Assembly (NCBI GenBank): GCA_025093555.1
Contig: JAIWNF010000036.1
Location: 186,001-250,000, forward strand
Direction of reading: 5' to 3'
Source: Circinella umbellata
Taxonomy: Eukaryota; Mucoromycota; Mucoromycetes; Mucorales; Lichtheimiaceae
DNA length: 64,000 nt
Of the stretch, positions 12,368 through 22,776 are shown in pieces. The notes below the pieces were generated by a model, which did not search any database, was not told where the DNA came from, and was given only the letters and a program-made list of their open reading frames with translations. The translations under genes were made by a program, and so were the position numbers. The stretch's first letter is position 1. Each line of letters starts with the position of its first letter.

Positions 12368-14180
12368 ATGTTATCAATTCTTGGTATTTGTGCATCATCC
12401 GAAGAGCGAGAACGTCGACAAAAAAGTATTCAGATAGATCGTGAAATTGAGCTGGCCTCACAACGAAATCAGCAAGAATGCAAATTATTGCTGCTAGGTA
12501 ACATAAACTATCTTATTCTGTCTAGTTACCATGGTTTTTTCTTTTCTTATTAATTTTCACATAAACACTTTATATATTATAATTATATAGGGAGTGGAGA
12601 ATCAGGCAAGTCAACCATTGTCAAACAGATGAAAATTATTCATCAGAAAGGCTATTCAAGAGATGAGCTAAAAGCATGGCGATCAATCGTACATAAGAAT
12701 TTGGTTGATTCTGCAAAAGATTTAGTAATCAGTGCACATAAATTGAATAGAAAATTTACAGAAATCAAAAATGAAGAGGTATTTTGTATGTCAAAAAAAA
12801 AATAAGAGAGAGAAAGAAAGAATAAAAAATTCACGGCACCTTTCTTTCCTGGTAGGTATCAAAAAAAATAGTTGAAGATTATGTTTTACCTATTGAAATA
12901 CCTCAGGGTGAAGGATTACCCTCTGATTTAATAATGGCGATCAATAATATCTGGCAAGATGAAAGTACGAAAGAAATACTTGAACAGGGGGCAAGTCAAT
13001 TTTATATAATGGATTCTGCGTCTTAGTAAGTTTATTATTATTACTAATATAACTTGAAAGAAAATATGTATTTACTCATTCGCGTTGGCTGTTTATTTTA
13101 AAGTTTCTTAAATCATGCAAAACGTGTTTCACAACCCGACTATGTTCCAACAGTAGATGATGTATTACAAGCACGATTGAAAACAACAGGCATAGCCGAG
13201 ACTCGGTTTTTAATGGGAAAAATTAATGTCCAGTGCGTTTCTTCTTTAAATTATATGAACTGAGCGACAAAAAAAAAAAGAAAGAAACGCAACCGATTAC
13301 TTATAACTGCTTATCTCATTATATACCATATAGTATGTTTGATGTGGGCGGTCAGCGATCTGAACGAAAAAAGTGGATTCATTGTTTTGAAAGTGTTACG
13401 TCAATTATATTTTGTGTCGCACTAAGTGAATATGATCAAGTACTACAAGAAGAGTCAAAGCAGGTATTATACTAATTTCCTTTTATCTAGATTAGGGTGT
13501 ATTTTACCCCTGTAGAGTATATATTTATATTTATAACGATATACTAACGATCATTTCTTCGTGAATAGAATCGAATGATGGAAAGTTTGGTATTATTTGA
13601 ATCAGTAGTTAACTCAAGATGGTTTTTAAGGACATCTATTATTTTATTTTTAAACAAGATTGATTTATTCGTATCCAAAATGAATCGAGTACCACTTGAA
13701 CGATACTTTCCAGATTATTCTGGTGGAAATGATGCATCGAAAGGCGCAAAATATTTATTATGGAGATTTAATCAAACTAATAGAATGAATCTCAAGATAT
13801 ACCCACAGTTAGTATTTTTTTAATGCAAAATACATACTTCTATACTAATATTTTCTTCTACTCTCTGTAGTCTCACCCAAGCTACCAGTACAAGCAACGT
13901 AAGTTTATAACCTTTTTTTTTTGTAAAAACCTATATGTAGAAAAAGGAAAAGAGCTAATCAATTTCTTATTATATGACTATAATACTGTATGCTTATTTA
14001 TTTAACGTTGTTATAAAATAGATCAAGTATGTTTTACTCTGAATTTCATTGTTGACAAATATAAGTTGATAAGGTTATTGCTAGATACTAATTTTCTTTT
14101 TTACATAATATAGAATTGTTTTTAAAGCAATTGGTGAAACTATTTTAAAAAATGCATTGCAAGACTCGGGTATCATGTAA
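12368..14180 (+). CDS. Heterotrimeric G-protein alpha subunit
   Basis: Nine exons give 361 aa: 12368-12497, 12591-12778, 12856-13025, 13104-13232, 13334-13463, 13569-13807, 13871-13898, 14022-14026 and 14114-14180. All guanine-nucleotide motifs are present: P-loop GSGESGKST, switch I RLKTTGI with its Arg and Thr, switch [23 protein letters not shown], and the TCAT-equivalent ATSTSN. The protein would bind and hydrolyse GTP downstream of a seven-helix receptor at the plasma membrane. Two oddities are described in the findings. The N-terminus is [13 protein letters not shown], with no glycine at position 2 for myristoylation. A 5-nt exon (ATCAA) is needed to keep the frame. The end is DSGIM, so there is no pertussis-toxin-type cysteine four residues from the C-terminus. 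It resembles fungal G alpha proteins, but its subgroup is not assigned. Confidence 0.93.
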
Positions 14181-14859
14181 TTTGAAAAAAAAGTCGAAAC
14201 ATATACTAAACTTGTATGGTATGTGATCATTAAGTTACGTTTTTCTCCTTTTTGAAAAAGAAAAGTTAAATTCATTTTGGTCCGATTCTTCTTTTACAAT
14301 CGCTCATAATTTGTGTAATAAATCCTAGTTTTTTTTTTTTTTTTTTTTTATTTCCACCCTGCTGTTTCATTGACATACCATCATACATATAAACCTTCCT
14401 ACCCCCTCTCTAAACTCCATATTTAATACTACTATTACTACACTTACAGTATAAACTACCACTATAATTACTATCAATTTTACATTTACATTTTACAATT
14501 TCCAATCATCATACATTTATTAGATAACATTATACTTATTTTCTTCTCCTTTTTTTATATTCATCTTAACAATAATACGTATCATCTCCCAAAAATGTAC
14601 TTAGTTTTATTTCCACTTTAGTAACCATCAATAATATTTCCCAAGACTTTTCTAAAGCATTCATATGTTTTTTTTGTTAAAATAAATAATAGTATGTATA
14701 CATAATTGTATTGGAATTAGTCTAGTGTGCCATACATTTAATTGCTGGGCATGATACGTAACCCACAGTTATTATACATGAATTAATGTAACGATCTACA
14801 ACTATTATTATTCCCGCTAGGGCGTATGGTTTTATGAATGTAACAAAATTTATAACCGT
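14181..14859. other. Intergenic region downstream of G alpha gene
   Basis: AT-rich sequence with a long T-run near 14330 and a stretch of short T/A/C-rich words. No gene is seen. It ends at the target duplication of MITE copy B. Confidence 0.45.
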
Positions 14860-14868
14860 TTTACCGAT

Positions 14869-15307
14869 GGGAATTGCTACAGGCACGTCAAAATATGACC
14901 TTACGTACATCACACAAATAAAAAGCTACGTATCAAACATGTTTTTAAACCATATAATCTGTAGTAACAACAATACCAACATCAATAGCGCTTATTTGAT
15001 CGCTTGTAACATTAAAAGTGTATACTTCTTAATTGTCATATCTTCGGATGAACTATAGCTCTCACTTGTGTACATAACGATATAGTGAGAAAAGATAAAA
15101 AATACTGACTATAATTCATACGTAAAATGTTGAACTGCTAATATAAATTTCAAAAACATCCTCAAGTTATATAATTATAGATGGTGTATAGACAGCGGGA
15201 TACGACGTAATTATAACAGATTGTTGTGTGCCTCTAAAAATATAAAAGTCTAAGGGTGTCCGTAAGAGTTGCAGTTATCTAATATAGTATGTTTTTGGGC
15301 AGTTTCC
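14869..15307. mobile_element. MITE, copy B (inverted relative to copy A)
   Basis: A 439-bp element aligning end to end with the reverse complement of copy A at 3258-3720, including the central block with CTCTCACTTGTGTACATAAC and GTTGAACTGCTAATATAA. The flanks read TTTACCGAT at 14860-14868 and TTTACTGAT at 15308-15316, a 9-bp duplication with one mismatch. The right terminal repeat has decayed more than the left. It has no coding capacity. Confidence 0.75.
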
Positions 15308-15316
15308 TTTACTGAT

Positions 15317-15923
15317 ATAGTATTTAACTTAATTATCCAACCATGTTGTGACAATAGGGTCACAATGAAGACTTAATATAAATACTTGATATATTTTGGT
15401 CGATCAAAATTAAAAAGATATCAAAGATGGGTAAAAGCAAAGCCACATAGAGTACGTACGTACGAATTTAACAACACGTTTCGATACATACTCCCCCCCT
15501 ATTTTTACTTATTCTTTTGTTTATTGATATTAATAACGAGTGTACACCGCCAATTTCAGAAAACGTCACATGTTCATTATGTATCATCTTTATTCATATT
15601 AGTACTCGTGGCCAATTTGACAAGCTTAGATACACCCAAAATTGTGTATACGACTCAAAATAAAAAGAACAATATATGTTATTAGTTAACTAAATATTAT
15701 ATCAAAGAATTATCACCATGATAAATAGCTGTCGATAGGCCTACGATGTACAAAAATGATCTTTTTCATACCATTGTTAAATTTAATAACAGAAACGTTT
15801 TTTGTGCAACATAAACAATTGTAACGGCAGAATGAAGTCCCGATTCCAAATTTTTAGCTGAGAAGAAACCTTGTAATTATTAGCTGCTCCGAAGGGAGAC
15901 TTTCAACTGCCTCTTTTACCAAC
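15317..15923. other. Intergenic region upstream of eL37
   Basis: No gene is supported. A 99-residue frame at 15386-15685 starts at a non-ATG codon and is rich in Phe, Leu and Ile, which fits chance in AT-rich DNA. The last 80 bases hold a CT-rich tract just before the eL37 start codon, typical of ribosomal-protein promoters and leaders. Confidence 0.4.
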
Positions 15924-16749
15924 ATGGTATGTATGATGATATACTATAGAAGAAGATAATGGGGTGGATTATGGGAAAAAGGATGGGGAATCATCAACGA
16001 TAACGAAATACATATGGATGAAACGATATGAACGACGGATGGATGGATGGATGGATTTCAACAAACAACTATATTAGCAGCTACAACAATATATATATCG
16101 CCAATACATTTTCCATCATGCGATTGGGGGAATTTAATTTTTTAATGACCAAAAATATAATCTGACATTATACATATACATATTGTGTTTTTTGAATTGT
16201 TATTAGTCCAAGGGTACTACCTCGTTCGGTAAGCGCCATACCAAGACGCACACTTTGTGCCGTCGCTGTGGTAACCGTGCTCTCCACAAGCAAAAGAAGA
16301 CCTGTGCTAGCTGTGGCTACCCTTCTGCTAAGATCCGCAAGTGTAAGTCCTTGTTTTAAATTTATTTATAATTATATAAATTATTCAGATTATGAGAGAT
16401 AATGAGTTAAAATGAGAGTGGAATTATTAGTTACTTTATGCAAAGTAAAAATATTATACAGGCAGTCATGGAAACTAATATATAAATTGCTCCTACTATT
16501 ATTATTATAGACAACTGGTCCGAAAAGGCTAAGCGCAGAAAGACCACTGGTACCGGTCGCATGAGTCACTTGAAGCTCGTCCACCGTCGTTTCCTCAATG
16601 GTTTCCGTGAAGGTAAATTATTAGTTTTCTTGAATCTACCGAAGAATTATTGTATAATTATATGTGGAATGGAATATAGCATACTAAAAAATTGATATCA
16701 AATAGGTACTCAAGCCGTCAAGCAAAAGAAGGCCGAAGCTTCTGCTTAA
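15924..16749 (+). CDS. RPL37: 60S ribosomal protein eL37 (L37)
   Basis: Four exons give a 94-aa protein: 15924-15926, 16207-16342, 16511-16612 and 16706-16749. Exon 1 is only the ATG. The sequence [19 protein letters not shown] continues into the C2-C2 zinc-binding set [20 protein letters not shown] (two CxxC pairs), then [18 protein letters not shown] and a basic tail ending in KKAEASA. Length and motifs match eL37 of other eukaryotes, a small zinc protein of the large ribosomal subunit near the exit tunnel. Codon use is more C/G-rich at third positions than in neighbours, as expected of a highly expressed gene. An intron straight after the ATG is common in fungal ribosomal-protein genes. 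Confidence 0.97.
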
Positions 16750-17163
16750 ATTTGTTTAATTTGACCCGATTGAATACGCTTTTCTACGAAAACCCATTTT
16801 TACAACAATAAAAAATGTATTATCAAAAAATAATGATCGCTGTGTTTTGTTGCTTTTGCTATTTCTTTTGCATGAATTTATATTTTACTTTACCTGTATA
16901 ATTTTATTGTATTGTGTGAGAATAAAAATTTAGAAAGGATTTGGGGTTTATTTCATATATATGGGAGGGTTTAAGGTTAAATGGGGGAAGTGTGTCGTAT
17001 GTTGGGGATAAAGATTGACAGTTTTGGATGATTCGTGTAACGTCAAAATCAAATTTAAGGAAGGCTGTTTCTTGGGGTGCGTAAAAGAGTCTCTTTTTCT
17101 TCATTTCATACATTTTTTTTTTCTTTTTGCTATTTTGTTTACCCGAAAGTATCTGAACGAATT
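16750..17163. other. Intergenic region between eL37 and the acyltransferase
   Basis: Contains the 3' region of eL37 and the leader of the next gene. An in-frame upstream ATG at 17077 would add 29 hydrophobic and basic residues to the acyltransferase. The T-rich context suggests leader sequence, so the ATG at 17164 was preferred. Confidence 0.4.
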
Positions 17164-20100
17164 ATGTCGGAACAAGTTATTACATTTAATTCATCCAAAA
17201 AAAGACACCGTAGAAGACGTCAACAACAAAAGGAGGAACAAGAATATCGTAACGTTATGTAAGAGATCTCAAACACTGTGATTATAAAAGTAGCAGAACA
17301 TACAATTCAACTACTCTACTATTATATTACGTAGAGATAACGGTCCACAGCGTTTACGAGAAAATCCTGTGGGATTATTGAAAAATATTGCAATGCATTA
17401 TTCTGGAACAGTATGTATATGGATGTACACATATAAAGGTCATCGGATTCGATCATTCTTGATAACCTGCCCCCCCTCCACCGTCTCTGTGACTTAAATT
17501 ATTAATATTAGGGATGGCGTGGATACGAGAGATTTATTGGAACCAAACTTTTTTATCCAGGATACACTCAAGAAATGCAAAATGAAATTTTGAAGAGTCA
17601 ATCCGGTAAACTTACTTCTTTTATTACTACTTAATTGGGTTTAGTATATCTATAATAACAAATAACTGACAACAAAAATAAAATAAATAAAAACCTCAAT
17701 AATAATTTAGTACAAAATTTAATTGAAGAAATGGCTGAACAACAAACTCAACAGCTTGAAATGGAACAATTGGCAAAAGGAAGTAGGGTAAAAAAATATA
17801 ACCGAGAAAAACAAAAGCAGGCTCGTCGTAAAGAACTTGAAACAATGGCTGGTTCTATTGCTAAAAAGTGTGTGACATCCATGGATGATCAAGGCAAAAA
17901 AAAAGTCAGGTACGAAAAATTCAATTGGTAAAAAAAAATACCCGAAATCCACCACACTCACACAATATTTTAGAGTTCTGGTCACTATGGTGGATATTAT
18001 TTTGTCCAGATTATATGATCAAGGAGTTTATGTTAAAGAAAGCCAATGGGAAGAGGTATTATATATACTTATATGCTCAATAATATGCACATACATATAT
18101 ATGGTAGATAGGATAACAATAATTAATACAGACCTGATATTACTTTAGTTACGAAAAACTGCAGAATATGCCCAAAAGAATAACCAAACACTTTTACTCC
18201 TACCAGCTCACAAGTCTCATATTGATTACCTTGTGATCAATTATGTCATGTTTAGATTGGGTAAGTTAACATATTTTTTTTTTCTAGTGCGTGTCTAATC
18301 ATAATTCATCCACTTTTGGGTCATTACTCTTATGCTAATAAATTTTCACTTTTTTCGTACGTAAAAATAAACTAAACTATTGGGAATTGTTATTAGGATT
18401 CCAAATCCCACATATTATAGCTGGTGAAAATTTGGATATTCCAGTGCTTAATAAACTACTTAAATCAAGTGGTGCAGTCTATATACGTCGTGAATGGGGT
18501 GATGACGCTCTTTACAAAGCAGTTCTTGAAGAATACATTAGCCTCATTTTTCAAAAAGGATGTCAGTAATAGCTAGCTAATATTTAATTTGGTTTTACCC
18601 GTGTCGATATGTCGTGTTGTATATTAACAAGTGTCATGTTATTTATCTCCCATTATATATAGTCAACTTTCAATGTTTTGTAGAAGGAACACGTTCACGT
18701 TTAGGTATGTATTATATCAAACATGTGTAACAACACCGCATTATAAATTTTAAGGATGCATATGAACTTATGCTTGAAAAATAACATGTCATAATATATA
18801 GTTTATTAATATTATTACAATTAAGGCAAAGTATTGTCCCCGAAACTAGGTATTCTAAAAATGGTAGTGGAATCATTTGCGAAAGGCCGTTTCTCGGATT
18901 GTTGGATCGTACCAATGACGGCTTCTTATGACAAAATTATGGAAACGCAAAGGTATAAATTATCCTTATTATTAATGTCATTAATTTTACGACGTTGCAC
19001 AAGAAAGAAACTTATGGAAACTAACAATATTCAATTTACTTATGCTATAGCTATGCGGATGAACTTCTTGGGAATCCAAAGCAGCAAGAAACTCTTTTGT
19101 AAGTTTGTTATTATTTGTCTAATAGTTAATAGCAGAATTAGTGTATTATATATGTGCGGCTATTGAAAATAATAATTATCATTTAAAAAATCTAGAGGTG
19201 TTCTTGGAAGCGCTTCAGTACTTATGGAAAAGATGGGTCGAGTCGATGGTAACGAGATTTTTTTTATATAGCAACAACAGCAACAATAAAATAGATATGA
19301 TGATACCAGTGTACTAATTATCATGTGTTCTAACATATGATATTTTTATATAGTTCGTATTGGAAAGCCATATTCATTAAAAGAATGGATCAAAGAGCAG
19401 AACGAATTACGAGGGTGAGTAATAAATCATAACTGTATTTTAAAAAGCACGGGTTGATTTTCGATATACGGTATTATACTTTTCCTTTACTTATCATACG
19501 GCTTTTTTTATTTAGTCCTCTTGATATTCTCAACGAGGGTGAACAAAAGAGTACTGTTTTGAAATCATTAGGGTATCGGTAAGCAATTATTATATTCTTC
19601 TTCTTTAGATTACACGGGAAATATTTTGGTGGTCTTACTTATATTTTATTTTATCTCCAAACGAATTAATTAATTAATAGCGTGCTGTCTGATATCGTAA
19701 GTGTTTTATTTTGATAAATATTTGCTTAAGATGGACTATTTGACCAAATAAGGTTATTTAATTCATAGAATGCAATTACACCTGTAATGCCATCGGCATT
19801 AGTCGGAACTGTAATTTTGACCTTACGTGGTCGGGGCGCAGGCCGTAGCGAATTGATTAGACGGATGGAGTGGCTGACTCAAATGATTAGAGCAAAGAAT
19901 GCTGAAGTGGTCGCTATTCCAGGCATGACTACAGATAATCTTATTGACAGGTATAAACAAAAAAGCGAAAAGCATATTAATAAATAGAAAAATCGTATAT
20001 ACTTATGTTGTATTTGATTACATAGAGCTATTGCTATCCATGATCAACTTATTGGTCAACGTCGTGAGAAGGATCTTCTTGAACCCACATTCTACGGTAT

Positions 20101-21326
20101 TGATCGCTTTGAACTTTCTTATTATCGAAATCAAGTCATTCATCTATTTGTTGAAGAAGGTACGGTTCTTTTTTTTAAAAAAAATTAGTAGAGAAATACA
20201 GTTATATTCTTTCTTAAAAAAAGAAAAGAGCCTATCTAATTTTTTGTAAATTTGATCAGCCGTTATTTGTGCTTCTTTATATACCATTATCAAGAAGGGT
20301 GGGGGTAAATTGGACCAACGTATGCAGTTCTCTACATTGTTAGATGAAGTTACTTTCTTATCGAGTATACTTAAAATTGATATGATTTACAAACCTGGCA
20401 CTATTGAAGATAATACTCATCGTGCATTGCAATGGTTGGTGGATAATAATGTGTTGTATTTTGACCAAGAAAATGGCTGGGTTGAATTATCGCAAGTTGA
20501 AAGAAACAGTGGACGCGAAAACTATGGTAAGAAGATGACATGATTTTTTTTTCTAAAAATGCAAACAAGAGAAAAGAGAGAACTTGAAGGGTCTATTGTT
20601 ATTCATATTAGCCTACAACACACCATGTCGTACATAGACTTTTTATGTTTCTTGATTTGGCCATTCATAGAATCCTACTGGCTTGCTTGTGTCAGTTTGT
20701 TTACATTGACACCACCTATAAGAGCTCCACAAGATAAACCAGTCTATGTTGATAATAGTTTATTTATACAACGAACTCAAGCTCTTGGAAAAACGCTTTA
20801 TTTCCAAGGCGATCTTGTAAGTAAGACACAATTCTTCGATAGCGTGTTGTCACTAATAATGCAGGCTGTTTAATTTATCAATACATTAGAGTTATCTTGA
20901 AGCCGTGAACAAAGAAACAATCTCGCATGCATTTAGCCGCTATGAGCAACAAGGAGTCATGGTACGAAAATCATACAAACAGCCTAAGGTTTGGTCCGAA
21001 GTAGCATTGGATACGCGTTATATACCCGAACGTTATAGTAGCTATCTGATTCCGGAAGGTCGTTTATGGGAATTAGCTGAGCGAATTGGTAAATTTAGAC
21101 GTGAAGGCAAAAATCGAAGAGATAATGCAGCAGGTAAAAAGAAGATCTATTATATATTCTAGGCGCTGTATTAATATAATTATATATCTTCTAACTACAT
21201 ATTTGAAAAACCAATATATATATAGTGAGTTCTCGTGTTTTGAAATTGGCTCATGATTTAGCAGAACAAAATAATCAGTCATCTGCCAATCAAAAAATGC
21301 TTTTGAAAAATGCAAGCAAGTTGTAG
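17164..21326 (+). CDS. GNPAT/PlsB-type glycerol-3-phosphate or DHAP acyltransferase with PTS1
   Basis: Twenty exons join in frame to 779 aa; examples are 17164-17258, 17711-17909, 18397-18561, 18663-18704, 19769-19950, 20260-20526 and 21226-21326. The acyltransferase blocks are in order: HKSHIDY (the HxxxxD catalytic pair), GENLDIPVL, FVEGTRSR and IVPMTASYD. The segments around EGTRSRLGKVLSPKLG and SYADELLGNPK resemble animal GNPAT (DHAPAT) more than yeast Gat1/Gat2. The reaction would be acylation of glycerol-3-phosphate or dihydroxyacetone phosphate. The protein ends NASKL, a canonical peroxisomal type 1 signal, as expected of a peroxisomal DHAPAT. The N-terminus is Arg/Lys/Gln-rich. Exon 7 uses an unusual donor, GTCAGT at 18562, required to keep the EGTRSR frame. 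Exon 14 (19681-19696) is only 16 nt. Substrate preference is inferred. Confidence 0.88.
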
Positions 21327-22177
21327 CTCACATCATATATCTATCATATAATAACTATATAAACATATAGTACGTAGTAATAAACGTAGTATTAAAAAAT
21401 TATTATTATCTTGCGACAAAAAATTTAACTACATCCAGGGTTACATTCCTTTTTTTCCCCTTGAACATAAATCAATTTGTACTTTACCTTAGTACTGCAA
21501 TAATAGTAGTTATGATACCTCAAGATAATAGTTTGTTTTTCTTCGTGTTCATTCAGGGATAATGAACATAATAAAATACCCAATAGTTCGTTTTTCCATA
21601 TCACTTCGTACGTATCGCTAGGCTCACTACATGTGATATATACCGATGTTTTGAAAACTCTACATATAGCCTTGTGGGTTACATACTAAAGTACTTTAAA
21701 TCGTATAATTTTTTTCCCAATCTGAATAGTACCTACGTAGAATTTATATACAGTATTCATCCAAGCCCTCGAGATTAATGGACGTATTAGTTGTGAGACC
21801 TTTTTAAGTTTGCTATCATCAAATACTTTTCATCTTTATTACTGCTCGATATTTGTACATATTTTCTTTACCAGTCCAACTATAGTATTTTTTTTTCATG
21901 TGATGCTTTCAGTCCTCATGGAAAATTAGGTATAAAGAAATCCATGTACTGTACGTATCATATAAATAGTTTGAATAGTGATAATAATAATAATCTAAGT
22001 TCCACAAGCAAGTGTATATATGAAGAAATCAATTAATATTTTTAACATACTCATCATTTCTTATTGTTGTGTTAACAAAATGAAAAAAAAAAAGCTTACA
22101 TCACTATGTGTAACCAGGTAAGAATGCTTAATCCGACATGTTCAACACACTCTTAATATCTTTTTTTCTCTGTTACT
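21327..22177. other. Intergenic region downstream of the acyltransferase
   Basis: About 850 bp of AT-rich DNA with no supported gene, RNA or repeat. Confidence 0.45.
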
Positions 22178-22676
22178 TTAAAAATCACTCTCAAGATTAT
22201 CTTCAAACTCGAAAGCAAGAGGGTGTGCCTGTACAGGACGCAATTCACCAAAGCGAGAGCTGAAAGGATATGTTATGTCAATTTTTTAGTTATTAAATAT
22301 CCAGTGATGATTATTATTATTTTGTATAAAATGGTTTTATTTATCAAGGTATTTGAGAGCCCTATTTGAGTTTGTGTATGATTAAGTGAGGATGGGAAGA
22401 TGAGTGAGAATATATAATAAGGGTTAACGTGATACAAAATGATGATATTATTGACTACTCATATGATTATTCCAAGGTATATCTTGAAAAGACGATTTCC
22501 AATGCATGTGCAACATATGTAGTATGTAATATGAGAAAGATTGTGCAAGATGGATTAAACCTATGGCTGCTGTCTAGTGCTGTTTTTGCTGCATAATATG
22601 ATGAAAAAGATGAGCTCGTTTGAGTCATCAGTGTAAGCTCCGCCACCAATCTCTTTGATTGATCTGTCAAAATCAT
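22178..22676 (-). CDS. Possible small two-exon protein of 65 aa
   Basis: On the minus strand an ATG at 22674-22676 opens exon 1 (22561-22676). A frame-compatible second exon at 22178-22259 follows a good TTTCAG acceptor and ends in TAA. The joined product starts [19 protein letters not shown] and ends with an acidic segment [13 protein letters not shown], a composition unlike translated AT-rich noise. The donor is GTTTAA and the intron is 301 nt, longer than its neighbours, so the model may lack a middle exon. It lies head to head with the threonine dehydratase gene, starting about 100 bp from it, so the two may share a bidirectional promoter. I do not recognise the family. Confidence 0.4.
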
Positions 22677-22776
22677 TTTTTTTTTCCTTCTAATTTTTTT
22701 TTTTTGGTGTCCTACAACCTATATATTTTATACCAAAAACTCTGTATATATTTGTAAAAAAAGAAATAGAAAAAGA

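Noticed and set aside
15386..15685. 99-codon hydrophobic frame upstream of eL37
   Set aside because: Non-ATG start, AT-rich codons and no domain or splice partner. Best explained by chance.
17077..17163. Upstream in-frame ATG that would extend the acyltransferase by 29 residues
   Set aside because: The added residues are encoded by a T-rich leader-like tract. The downstream ATG has a better context. A presequence role cannot be excluded but is not supported.
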